DNA of 64,000 bases from Anomaloglossus baeobatrachus (taxonomy: Eukaryota > Chordata > Amphibia > Anura > Aromobatidae). The notes beneath the pieces were generated by a model. The model saw nothing but the letters and a program-made list of their open reading frames with translations, did not search any database and was not told the DNA's origin. This document shows, piece by piece, positions 44,543 through 55,616 of this stretch. A program made the position numbers and the translations under genes. The stretch covers positions 704,769,341 through 704,833,340 of the forward strand of contig NC_134353.1 of NCBI RefSeq assembly GCF_048569485.1, read 5' to 3'. Every line of letters begins with the position of its first letter. Position 1 is the stretch's first letter.

Positions 44543-45020
44543 CAGTGGAACCTTGGTTAACGAGAACAATCCGTTCTGGGAGTGTGCTTGTAAACCAAGT
44601 TACTCATTCAACAAAGCAAGATTTCCCAAAGGAAATCATTGCAAAGCAGACAATTCGTTCCACAACTTGTTCAATGTCCTATCCTGGTCCCCTATTGTGC
44701 CATTCCCCACACGCACAAACACACACATATTATGCTCACCTTACCTTCCGTTCCCTCGCTGGCCTCCTGGTTCTTGTAGTTCGCCAGTACAAGATGTGTA
44801 TCGGGTAACCATCGCGACCAATGCCGGACCTTCCGCTCCCAGCACGCTGACGTCAAAGGCAGGAGCCACTTGCCTCTGATTGGTCAGCGTGCTTCCTTTG
44901 AGTAGCGGCTGACAGCGGAAGTTCCTCCCTCGTCGCGATGGTTACCCGATACACATCCTGTACCGGCGAACTACAAGAACCAGGAGGCCGGTGATGGAAC
45001 GAAAGGTAAGGTGAGCATAA

Positions 45021-45056
<36 letters not shown>

Positions 45057-45224
45057 CCTGCAAGAGTGGGTCAGAGTGCAGTGAAAGTACAGAACCGGAA
45101 GTGTGTGCGGTATTTGCTCATATAGCAAAGCTTGCTCGTAAACCGAGTTACAAATTTACAGCAAGCTTTGCTCGTATAGCAAAATACTCGCACACCAAGT
45201 TACTCGTAAACTGAGGTTCCACTG
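44543..45224. mobile_element. Tc1-type MITE (CAGTGGAACCTTGGTTAACG ends), complete
   Basis: The ends cagtggaaccttggttaac and gtaaactgaggttccactg are inverse and flanked by TA (44541-44542, 45225-45226). The interior includes an inverted pair (ggttacccgatacacatc / gatgtgtatcgggtaacc) and a (GT)n run at 45023-45052. Non-coding. It serves as the unbroken reference for the copy split by DIRS at 20755-27159. Confidence 0.88.
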
Positions 45225-45625
45225 TATATTTTATCAAAGATCACTGCTACCACTGAAAAAAAAAAAAAACAACAAAAAATCTAAACGCTCCAATCAGTCT
45301 TGCTCAAGACAAGGCTAGTGCAGTGTGAGGGGTCGCACTAAAATCTATAAATGGGGAGTGGGGAGAAGAATAAGGAGCTGACCGAGATAAGCAGAGACAG
45401 ATCATTCTACAATTTCAATGTGCTTATCCCAGCTGGATTCACTGCTACACTTCAGTACTGGCGCATCATTTCCTTATACTGTAGGTCATTTATCTGTGTG
45501 TCCTGTATATAGGAGACATAATTGCTAGTTCCTCTCATCGGCTCAGAGTCTAATTTACAATTTAGATAAAAGTTAGAGGGGAAAAAAAAAAATAAGAATG
45601 AAAATGCAGCATACAAGTCCTATTA

Positions 45626-45999
45626 GGCTATGTTCATACGTTGTGCTTTTGCGGAGTTTCTTTTTCTGCAGCAAAAAAAGTGTCACTTGTCTACACTATA
45701 TGTTTAAATAAAGTTAAATTTCATTCACTACCAGCAAAAAAAGGGGCAGCAAAAAACGCAGCTTTGTTTTTGCACTCTCATTGCCTTCAATGGTGAAAAA
45801 GCAGCAAAAACGCTGACAGAACTGACATGATGCTTCTTTCAAAAATGCAGCAGTTTTCCATGTCAATGAGGAAAACAAACCAAGTCTATGTGTGTGCACG
45901 TGATTTCTGAAATCTCATAGCTTTTGCTGGTACTGTAAAAAGCAGGAAAAAAAAAAAACATGCAAAAAAGCAGCACAAATGCAAGGTTTGAAGATAGCC
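45626..45999. mobile_element. Harbinger-like MITE, degraded
   Basis: The left end ggctatgttcatacg follows TTA. The right end gaagatagcc precedes TAA. The interior contains repeated gcagcaaaaa/tttttctgca phrases. The ends are only partly inverse, so it is an older copy. Confidence 0.5.
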
Positions 46000-46333
46000 T
46001 AATGATCAGAAATAGTTTTATTCCTCGTGCCAACAACTTATTCGGAATAGTTATATAAGAAAGCATAGTTGTGTTTTAAGGATTCTTGTAAAAGTGGTTT
46101 ATATATCTATCTCTACAAAACCAGTTAAAACAGTATAATGTCCAAAATTATATAAATAAAAACTCCAGTCTAAAAAAACAAAAAAAAAAAACACAAAAAA
46201 AAACAAAAAAAAAACCCAAAGTCCTCACAAAGCTTAATAAACGGAAAAATAAAAAGGTATGGCTATTTGAAAAAAGAAAAAAAAAATAGTAAATTAAGAC
46301 TTAATCATGCTTTATGGGGCTCAAATATCTTTA

Positions 46334-46700
46334 GGCTGCGTGTCCACGATCAGTGTTTGCAGCATTTTGGATGTGGCGTGTTTTTGCTGCGTCCAAAACG
46401 CTGCGTTGTACAGTACAAGCATAGTGGATGGGATTTCTAGAAATCCTGTGCCCACTGTGGTTGTACAGCCCGCAGCGAAAACTGACCTGCGGTGTTGTGC
46501 CTTCCCGAGCCGCAGCATGTCAGTTCTTTGCTGTGGAGTCACAAGCGGTCTTGCAGGGAGAACACAAGCGAGACCGCTGAGCACGAACCCTGATAGTGGG
46601 CACAAGCAGCTGCGATCTCCTACGGAGGAGTCTCGCAGCCCCACAGGTCAGGACCAGCCGCATCCAAGACACAGCGAGTCCTGATTGTGGGTACATACCT
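46334..46700. mobile_element. Harbinger-like MITE, relative of the 19191 element
   Basis: Left end GGCTGCGTGTCCACGATCAG, right end ctgattgtgggtacatacc, with TTA on both sides. The interior (aaatcctgtgcccactgtgg, ggtcaggac) matches the element at 19191-19558 in the opposite orientation. Non-coding. Confidence 0.75.
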
Positions 46701-46703
46701 TTA

Positions 46704-47690
46704 GATATTTACCCCTGCTTTCACTAGGGAAAAAAAAAACAAAAAAAAAAACAGAAGACTGGCATTTGTACAACTCTGAATAGTCATGTGGGTGGTGTGC
46801 TGGTGTCTAGTCACAGTCTCCTTTCAGTCAGCATGATCAGTCAGCATCCTGGTGGTGGTCTTCAAACATGTGGCTTTTAAACCACCACCACTGTTCCATT
46901 TAAGATGATTATCTAAAAGATATACTCACTAAGGACATCCACAAGAAACAAAGAGTTGTTCTAGTAAAGTGTCCCTCATTCTAGAATACATGGGTGACCA
47001 TTCGTCGGTAAGGCCGCCAAGTAATCTAGTGATCCCCAACCGGAAACTCTCCAGCTGTTGCAAAACAACAACTCCCATCTGCCTACAGCTGACCAATGCA
47101 TTATGTGTTGTAGTATTGGAACGGTTGGCAAGCCACAGCTTTGGAAGCAACGATATATACGGTGAAAAGTCCTGGGTGGCCTCAGCCTTGCTTGGCATAA
47201 TCCAGCTGTTTGCTGTGGATACAAGGAGCAAGAGTTGCACCTCCGTTTAGAAATGATGAGCCCCTTCTGAAACAACGCCTTTATGTGCATTTGTAAACCG
47301 CATAGATCATACACAAATCCTAAATAAGCCATTTGTCTGTGCAACTTGTGCATAGATCAATCAGGAAACATATCCAACCATTCAGAGACCCTGGTTTATT
47401 ATGGATTCTGCCCTATATATACCTTTATGGGCATTTTATGCCCCATAGTAACAGGTGGGGTTCAATTACTGATTTGCTTTAGGACAATGCTGGCCAATGA
47501 ATGATGGCAATATTATTCAGTCTCCTTTTAATTCCAGTCAGGTATCAGAGCTCCCCCTTGTGGGCAAATGCCATAATAAAAAGCATCAATGGATCACAAT
47601 ATGACAAAATTAAAGTAAGCTGAACACATCTCTCCGTATACTGCTGTGGGAGCCCCCAAATACAGCCAGGCAACTGTGCTCAGCTGTATT
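46704..47690. other. Septin-2 intron with a dispersed repeat fragment
   Basis: At 47025-47145, gtgatccccaacc, ctccagctgttgcaaaac and ttggcaagccacagctttgg form a fold-back unit that I recognise as common in frog DNA. The remainder shows nothing. Confidence 0.4.
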
Positions 47691-48500
47691 TAATGAGGAT
47701 CTGGCACTAGGAAAAAAGTGGTAGTTTTCTTTACTCATATTTTATTTCAGCTGCTCCCCTGAGTATGTCATGATTTTGGTTAAAGTCCACTCAATGGTTC
47801 TGGAGATATGGACCTATTTAGAGCTACGTTTTATGGTCTTTAACAAAGAAGTGTTGCTCACAGGATAAACCTGCAAAGCAGATTAAAAGACATGCCCCAG
47901 ATAATCCTGCGAGCCATGCCCTGCTAATAATAAAATTATTATTTCAGTAATGCCAACATATTCCGCAGCACTACAAAGATGTACAGACAATAAAGACAAC
48001 ACTGGGTAACACAAGCCAACAGTTACAGGAGTGAGGGACCTGCTCACAAGCTTACTACATATCTTGGTAAAGACCAGAAAAAGTAACACTAAATACAAAA
48101 GCCCAAATCTATGGAACCATGAGGTGTATTTAAAAAAAAAAAAAATTGAATAAAATATGAGGAAAGAGTGGCTACTTTTGTTTTTGCAACAGATTCTCTT
48201 TAAAGGGATTCTGTCACCAGGTTTTTGCCATCTAATCTGAGAGCACCTTAATGTAGGGCTAGAGATCCTATTTAGAGCGATGTGTCACTTACTGGACTGC
48301 TTAGTATAGTTTTTATAAAATCACTGTTTAGTCAGCAGTAGATTATCATTAAAGGACTACTTGGCATGCTGCCAGGTAGTCCAGCATATTCACATATCCA
48401 TTACAGCATGAAAGTGCATGGTGAGCAAACTGACTATACTACAAGGACAAAATAATAAAGAGTCCAAACTTCTATAACAGCAGTTAGTTTTTTGATTTTT
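47691..48500. repeat. Dispersed repeats, including a SINE-like unit and a MITE-like unit
   Basis: At 47936-48060 is a SINE-like phrase set (taatgccaacatattccgca, then ggacctgctcacaagctta). At 48200-48400 is a unit starting aaagggattctgtcaccagg with gagagcaccttaatgtaggg, which I recognise as an abundant frog repeat. Borders are approximate. Confidence 0.45.
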
Positions 48501-48634
48501 TTTTTTTTACTATCACGGGTAACTGCCATGTGAACATTAAACAAATAGCATGGATGGTTGACTGTGAAAGATTATAAAAAAAAATAAATCTACAAGATCC
48601 TTACTACATAGAAAAAAGAAAAAAAAAAAAAAAA

Positions 48635-51600
48635 AAGAAGATTTTGGGTGCTCACCGTAAAATCCCTTTCTTGGAGCCTTTATAGGGAGCTACAGGAAAC
48701 CATGGGTGTAAGCTACTGCCATTACGAGGCTGATACTAGTTAATAAAGAAGTTTGCTCCTCCTCTGCAGTTCCACTCACCAACTGGAATGAATCTAATCA
48801 GTTAGTGACAAAGCAGTAGAAGCAACAGTAAAGCAAGAACAAAGCTGAGAAAGGTGAAAACAACAAAAATGTATAAAAAGGGTAGGAGCTGTGTGCTCCA
48901 ATGAAGGTTCAAGAGAAAACGAGATTTTACCCAAAATCCTCTTTTCTCCTTCACTTCATTCTGGAACACAGGAAACATGGAACATCTCAAAGCAGTCCTA
49001 AGGGTTCGCAGAAGGAGTGGAATAAGGCAAGATCAGGCCTAGGCTTGAGCTACTGCCCGCATGCAAAACCTTCCTTCCGAAACTTGCATCACTCGACAGA
49101 ATTTCGAGCTGGTATGAACAGACAGACAACCAAGCTTACAAAGGTGCGATGTGGAAGCTTGATGCGGTTCTGAAAAGATAGACATGTAAATCTATGACTG
49201 GATCCAAGGGACTGTTCACAAGGATGAGTTAGGGACGGGCAAAATGATGGAAGAAGGATGTCTTCATTAAGGTGAAAAGAAGTAACCACTTTGAGTAGAA
49301 AAGAAGGAATCAGACAAAGAACCACCTTGTCCTGATGAAACACCAAAAACGGTTGAACAACAGGAGAGTGCAGCCAACTCTGAGACATGCCTGATGGAGG
49401 TGATAGCCACCAGAAAGCAACCTTCCAGGAGAGAAGAGAAGATGCGTTCTCTTAAATGGGCTCAAATGAAGGACCCTGAAGGATGCCCAAAACTAGATTG
49501 AGATCCCAAGGGTCCACAGGAAACAGATATAGCGGAATGGAATAGGCAACCCCCCTGCAAGAATGTCTTGACCACAGGCCGCTGGAGCCAAGACCAGACT
49601 GCAAAAAGGACAGGAGGGAAGTGAGAGCAAAGGATCTGGAAGAAACCTGTCTGACCTCGCACCAGCAAAAAAAGGCCATCCAAGTCCAGTGGTAGACACG
49701 GGAAGAAAAAGGGTTTCCTTGCCTTCATAATTGACTGGTGCAAAAAACCTGGGTTTCTTAGGACTGCAGCTTCAATAGCAATGCTGTTAAATTGAGAGAA
49801 TGTGAATTCTGGTGGAAGAAAGTCCCCTGGAACAGGAGGTCTGGGAGCTCCAGGGAACGTCTGTGAGAAGATTGACTATTTCTGCGCACCATGGTCTTCT
49901 TGCCCATTCTGGTGCACGAGAATGAACAGAACGCTTTCCACTTTGATCTTCTTGATTAGAAAAGGGATCAGTGCCAACGGTGGAAGTAGATACGGGAGGG
50001 CTGAATTGAGACCAAGAACGAACAAGAGCGTTGGTGCCGAATGGTAAGGGATCACAGAACTTGGAGACAAACTACTCCTGTTGAGCATGGATGCCATGAG
50101 GTCGACGTTGGGAGTGCCCCACCTGTGGCATATTTGATTGAAGACCTCTGAATTCAGCGATACCTTTGCAGCTTAAGGCTATGTGCCCATGGGCGCTCGT
50201 ACCTGCGGATGTATCCGCAGGTACAAGCGCCCGTTTCCCGCAGCTGCCCGCCGGCGTCCGCAGCTATTTTTAGCTGCTAGATTACAGTGGAATAGCTGCG
50301 GGAATCATGCGGCTTACCTGCAGACGTCCCGGCCTCTTATCTCCATAGCGGAGGGCTGGGACATCCGCAGGTAATTCCGCATGAATAATTGACATGCAAT
50401 TATACATGCGGATGCCTACATCCGCAGCATGTTCGGCAGCCGCACTTTCCGCAGCGTGTACACAGCACTCCCCATGTCCCATAGGATAACATGGGGAGTG
50501 ACTGTACATGCTAAAACCTGCGGATTTATCTGGAAAATCCAGAAAAATCCGCAGGTTTTCGGCGGCAAAATCCGCAGAAACAAGCTCCCGTGGGCACATA
50601 GCCTAAGAAGTCGGTGGATTAGTTGTCCAAAGCGGGTGAGTGTACCATTGAAACTGCTGGCCCATGAGAAGATACGAGAGATGTATGCTATGGCTGTGGC
50701 GATGTCAGTCTGGATTCGCATCAGAGTGCCTGACAGATTATGAAGTAGAGGCAGGATTCCTGGGAGTCCCAGCGTCCCTACACCGTGAGATGGTGAAACA
50801 TAGTGCCCAAATCAAGGAGACCGGCGTGGGTTGTCAGGATCAGCCAATGCAACAGGAGAAAGGAGTGTCCTTGATGAATGAGGAGTGAGAGTTGCCACCA
50901 CATAAAAACGCTCTTGGGAGGGATCGGGAATTATGACTCCTGACTGAAGAGGGAACTGATGGCCCTGAAAAAGCCTTGAGCCAAGGTGGGATCCTTGGAA
51001 TGGTGATATTTGAAAAATTTAGAACAAGGGAGAAACGAAAATTATCTCGTAGCTAGAGGATACAATCTCTCAGACTCAGGCGATATCAATAACGGAAAAC
51101 CAGATGTCATGGAAAAGAAGAACTCACCCGCCACACAGAGGACACCCGAGTGAGACCATCCCATCACGCGTAAGAGAATCTCAAAAGAGCTGAAAATGCA
51201 TCATACATCTTTTGGCTGGAGGGCACTTGGCTTTCAGCTGGGCAACAAAAGTACTCTTTTCACCTGTAGCATTGTAGATAATCTGATCCAATTTTGCTCG
51301 AAAAAGATGTGAGCAATGGAAAGAAAGGGTGGAGAGAGACTTCTTCAAAGCTGCATCTGCGTTCCAGGGCATGAGCAATAGAACTCTGCAAACGTTCATG
51401 ATGTTGCTGAACAATATTGCAGAGCTTCCACTGCGTCAAGAGATGCGGAAAGATGATACTTCCTGGTGTGGGAGATCTGGACCGCCAGTGTGTTGGGGAG
51501 AGCTCCTGAGAGGATCCCTTGTCGAAGAAGCTTTTCCCAGGCAGAGGCCAATATTAAGACCTAGGGGGAGGAAAAAAACATGGAGAGAAGTGTCTGTTGC

Positions 51601-53231
51601 TTTGAAAGTACATTTTGCCAGCGATTAAATGTGCCAGTCATTCAGATCCTTGAGAGACGCACCATCCGGAAGTAGGAGGATCATATTCGTGGCCAACCAA
51701 GATACCGGTGGATCAATGACCGGAGACTCTGCCCACGCCTTTAAGAGGTCAAGAGGGAAAGGATACTGGATATTTATTCATCTCAATCTCTGAAAATGCC
51801 TTTCCAGATGACCCCATTGTTTGGATAAAATGTCCTCGAACTCCTTGTGGTTGAAAAACACCTGAGGAAAGGGGCCCTTTGCCTTCTTGAAAGATACCAA
51901 TGGCTGCAGGAAAATCTTCCTCCTTGAGATGGAGAGTCTGGTTAACCACCAGGATTACTGTTCACCATACTTAAATTTGGTGGCCTGGCTGTAGCTGAAT
52001 CGGAGTCTGGGTCAAAACCATGCGCAGTCTGGGGGTCCGGTGATGAAGCGCGTGAGAAGGACGCCAACCTAGAGTATGTGGATGGAGGAGACCTGAAAGA
52101 GGAACTGCAGTGTTTCCGCTTCTTGGATCTTTTATGCAGGTAAAATTATCTTTGCACAGTGTTAACCAGTGGATAGAAAATCTGCCTTGTTGCAATGCAT
52201 TATCCAGTGAATCAGAAACACCCTGGAGAGCGTTTAGAACACCTGAGGTGCTTGACTGTTTAGGCAAACGTTCTATGACCGATACCAGGGTTTGGTACTC
52301 TGTAGGAAGGGATTTGCTCACATCAGGAACAGCAGGGCATTCCTAGGAGCTTGCATTGTGGAGGTACTGCAGTTGGGGCAGAGGACAGAAGACTGAGCTT
52401 TGGCCTGAAGGCAGTTTTTTTTTTTTTTGTACAGGAAGAGCAAGTAAAGAGCAGGGCAATAGGGGAAATGTGAGAGCGGGTTTCCCTGGATTTAGGCATA
52501 GAGAGATAGGGAAGAACGCAGCAGAGGACTGCTGGAGAAGCATGTGTGTTGTAAGGACTGAGCCTACCCCAGTTTCTTAGGCTGAAGAGATGGTCAAGGA
52601 GGTGCCGATTCTGTACCGAATGTGTGGAAGTGGTCCCCTTGAGGCTGAATGAGGATATAGGAGTTCAAAGCGACGCATGGAAAACATGTTGTCGGTGCTG
52701 AGAAAAGTGGGGACTAAGACCGGGAGAACATGCATGCATATAACCCCGACTGGCCAGAGGTTGGTGATTAGAAAGCGCACAATTTACAGCGCATGCTCAG
52801 GAAGACGGTGGGGGCGTGTCCTGGAAGAAGTAGACTTCCTGGAGGAAGAAGACCTCAGCGAAGCTGGGACCTAAACTTGTCCAGGTGGAAGTCCTATGTG
52901 ATTCGATGTGTTAGGGGAGTAGGATCCTGCTGTGAAGACCAGAGAGGGTGCGATGTGGATCAGACCACACTGTTCTCTCGATCTCTAAGGTGGGAAATCA
53001 AGGTGAGGAATTACACCCTGTCGCCCAAGTCACAAGCTGTATCCGAAAGACTAATAGCAAACAATACGTTTAGGTAGAAACCTGTCAGACCCGTGTCCAC
53101 CTCCTACTGACTCTAAACTAATACAGATTAGCTTAGTGCCAGTCAGTGGCTGTACCCTGCTGAGGAGGAGCTAACTTTTTTTTTTATTGCCTAGTGTCAG
53201 CCTCCTAGTAGCAGCAGCACACACCCATGTT
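48635..53231 (-). mobile_element. DIRS-type retroelement fossil, copy 3 (old)
   Basis: The left end aagaagattttgggtgctca parallels the other DIRS copies. Inverted terminal repeats are recognisable at about 48660-48775 and 53150-53231 (catgggtgt...ggctgatactag against its inverse). Coding remnants on the minus strand align in order with the recombinase, RNase H, reverse transcriptase and gag-like parts of copies 1 and 2, with the clearest match in the recombinase region near 49150-49400. It is heavily decayed with many breaks, clearly much older than the other two. A MITE is inserted at 50177-50603. It lies in the 17-kb septin-2 intron. Confidence 0.8.
50177..50603. mobile_element. Harbinger-like MITE inserted in the old DIRS fossil
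   Basis: The ends GGCTATGTGCCCATGGG and CCGTGGGCACATAGCC are flanked by TAA (50174-50176, 50604-50606). The interior has cctgcggat/atccgcagg palindromes. It post-dates the DIRS insertion. Confidence 0.85.
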
Positions 53232-53796
53232 TTAAATCAGACTTGCCCATTAAACTCACTGGGTGAATTAAAAATAGATACTGTAAGAACACCATACATT
53301 TTTTACTAATCCACTGTAATTATTAACATAGTAAATGGTATTTGGACAATTTTTATAATTTAAATTATTGATGTACAGTATAAAATGATATAATGTACGC
53401 CACCAGGAAGATGTCATATGGATGTAAAAAAGAAAAAAAATGGACAAAGTAATTAAAAAAATACGTTTTTTTTTCTTGTATGGAAAAATGTATTATTACA
53501 TTTGTGTGTGTTTTTGTTTTCTATAGTTATATGGACCCATGTAATTTGATGGAACTATTTACCATCCATTTTTTAGCAGATCTGTGTCTCCATCCTGTTA
53601 AACTCAGCGTATGTCCAATTCTTATCTGTTTTTGTGGATCAGACTTGTCCATTCAACGTATGAGGAAAAAAACGACGGCACGAGACAGCCATTTTGTTTT
53701 TTTATGAACACAAAAGCAGGGATGGTCATGTGAATGACCCTAAAGTGCACAATTACAAATGATACATTGGTGGATATGAAGTAATTGGTCACTCAC
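53232..53796. other. Septin-2 intron, nothing recognised
   Basis: AT-rich intron between the DIRS fossil and the exon at 53797. A 75-codon plus-strand frame at 53480 has no recognisable content. Confidence 0.5.
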
Positions 53797-53854
53797 CTCA
53801 GCCTCCTTCTGCAGCAGAATCATGTCCTTATCCATCACCTCTTCCTCCACAGGC
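53797..53854 (-). CDS. sept2: Septin-2, penultimate coding exon
   Basis: 58 bases. The acceptor ttgttgtag and the donor gag|gtgagt are both good. The first base completes a lysine codon (AA|G) from the exon at 53946, and the rest reads PVEEEVMDKDMILLQKEAE, ending in phase 0 before the LRRMQEM exon. This is the segment between the GTPase core and the C-terminal coiled coil of septin-2 (human NEDMNKDQILLEKEAEL as recalled). The intron after it is 17,154 bases and holds most of the elements between 36644 and 53796. Confidence 0.95.
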
Positions 53855-53945
53855 CTACAACAAGAACATAGTGACAATTTTATTTTGGATATTGCCAGTA
53901 TATTCTAAGTGTGATTTGTTGTAACCAGATAAAATGTACACTCAC

Positions 53946-54029
53946 TTTCCAGTGCGTTTTAATCTCTCGGAGCGGAAGTTTTCATAGTGCAGATCCTGAG
54001 TGACCTCTTGTAGGTCCTGCATGTGCGTC
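53946..54029 (-). CDS. sept2: Septin-2, end of the GTPase/septin-unique region
   Basis: 84 bases. The acceptor tttttatctccacag and the donor ggaaa|gtgagt are good. The phase is one base, 27 codons, two bases. It reads [20 protein letters not shown] then ERLKRTG, a near-perfect match to the septin-2 family signature ([20 protein letters not shown] in vertebrates), the conserved end of the septin unique element. Only 91 bases separate it from the next exon. The rest of the gene (GTP-binding domain) must lie beyond 64000 on this strand. Confidence 0.96.
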
Positions 54030-54605
54030 CTGTGGAGATAAAAACACCACAGCCTTCAAACCGTGAAGTCGGGCCACGAAAACAGAAAGATGATCTCTGA
54101 ATAACGTGCCTGAGCACACTCAGTCTAGAACGAAAGAAAAGCTTCCTACTGAGGGGAACAATCAGACAGTAGGGCCGGGGCCCAGTTCTCAGATGTTAAG
54201 AGTTCCTTTCTAAGAACAGTATCCTCTTCATGGTAAACATGTTATAAAAGGATGTGGTGTGTATATATGCTTTAGTGTTCTTAAGGAAAAATACAATTCC
54301 TGATTTTATTTTACATAAATTTGTAAACTTGAATCTCTATCCAATCTGTTTCCAAATTGGCCTCTCTCATAAGCCAGATTCAACCTCTTCAGCCATATAT
54401 GATGACATTAGATATGACTGCTGAAATCAGTGACTGGTCGCAGAGGTTAGGAGACTGAAGAACTGGCCATCAAGGATTCCTGTTCCAGCAGAGACCACTG
54501 GAGTAGTCAGTACTAGATCAATGAGGGATAAAGCCAGTGAGTAGGCCAAAGATCAGGCACTCTTGTGCCATAACCCCCCAATTACCTGGTTAGAAAATCC
54601 ATTAA
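54030..54605. other. Septin-2 intron, nothing recognised
   Basis: Non-repetitive intron upstream (minus sense) of the 54029 exon. I looked for a further septin exon here and found none. Confidence 0.5.
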
Positions 54606-54822
54606 GGCCACGTGCACACGTTGAGTATTTGGTCAGTTTTACATCAGTATTTGTAGCCAAAACCAGGAGTGGAACAATCAGAGGAAAAGTATAATAGAAA
54701 CACGGCACCACTTCTGTACTTTTATACCCACTCCTGGTTTTGGCTTACAGATATGGAGGTGAAAGCACTCACCTAATACGGAGGTGAAAGCACTCACCTA
54801 ATATTCAACATGTGTACATTGT
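54606..54822. mobile_element. MITE (GGCCACGTGCACACGTTGAG ends)
   Basis: The left end ggccacgtgcacacgttgag is inverse to the diverged right end attcaacatgtgtacattg. The inner arms aaaaccaggagtgg / ccactcctggtttt are perfect inverses. A 25-base direct duplication (ggaggtgaaagcactcacct twice) lies near the right end. An abundant frog MITE, here an older copy. Confidence 0.7.
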
Positions 54823-55009
54823 CTAACACATCAATGATGGAATTCCATGTTAAAAGTTGGAGTCCATTTTTTCAGGCTCCTCATGACTTGGCCAGAATGA
54901 TTACAAAGAATGGCTCTTTGGCTATATGCACACAGTGCGTTTTTCGCGGCGTTTTTGCGCGTTTTTCGGGTGCGTTTTTTTTTTAACTTCGTTTTATTAA
55001 CAGTTTCAA

Positions 55010-55611
55010 ACATGGTATGCATTCTCCCCTGACGAAGCTGTTCGCAGCGATACGCGTGGGATCCCCCACATCTCTCCCTATTGTGGGTACCTCCTTGTGT
55101 CTGTAGCTCCCTTCACTGGTTGGGAGCTTGATATAGCTTTTCACTTGAGCACCTGATTGTGAGCCATCTTTGGGATCGCTGGACAAGGGTTTTTATGGTT
55201 TTTCTTTTCTTTTTTGCATGATTCATGCCTGGTTTATTGTAATTACTGTATGACTTGCAAGCTCTTGTTCTGTCATATTGATAGCCGCTATCCCATTGGA
55301 TTCACTACCAGTATAGCTCACAGGTGTGGTCCCTATGTTATAGACCTATTGGTTAAGAGTTATTATATTTATGGATTGATCTAGTACATGTTATTCTAGG
55401 GATCAGATTTATACATTGTTGCACATGTACACAGGGCGGTACCCCATATTTCACATCTTGGAGATGTGGGGGTTCTCTATCTATATGTATTTTAAGTGAT
55501 TTTAATTGTATGTCTTATGTGTCACCTTGATTGTTTCAATAAAATTCTATATCAATCTTTACTTTTCTGAGGATCCCTGTGATATATATATACTTATCTC
55601 TGGGTTTACGC
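55010..55611 (+). mobile_element. Hammerhead-bearing (Penelope-like) segment inside the LINE
   Basis: About 600 bases on the plus strand that open with a hammerhead-like motif and end with tttcaataaaattctatatc and gaggatccctgtgatatata. The layout (hammerhead, about 500 bases, AATAAA-like end) parallels the segment at 16695-17380. No reverse transcriptase. Borders are inferred from where LINE sequence stops and resumes. Confidence 0.5.
55021..55064 (+). ncRNA. Hammerhead-ribozyme-like motif
   Basis: CTGACGA (55029-55035, an exact CUGANGA core), stem II GCTG-TTCG-CAGC (55037-55048) with a UUCG tetraloop, GATAC (55049-55053, where the consensus is GAAAC), a short stem GCGTG, and GGGA pairing with TCCC before the core as stem I. 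The GATA and a G at the cleavage position suggest a decayed, inactive ribozyme. Confidence 0.6.
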
Positions 55612-55616
55612 GTCTC

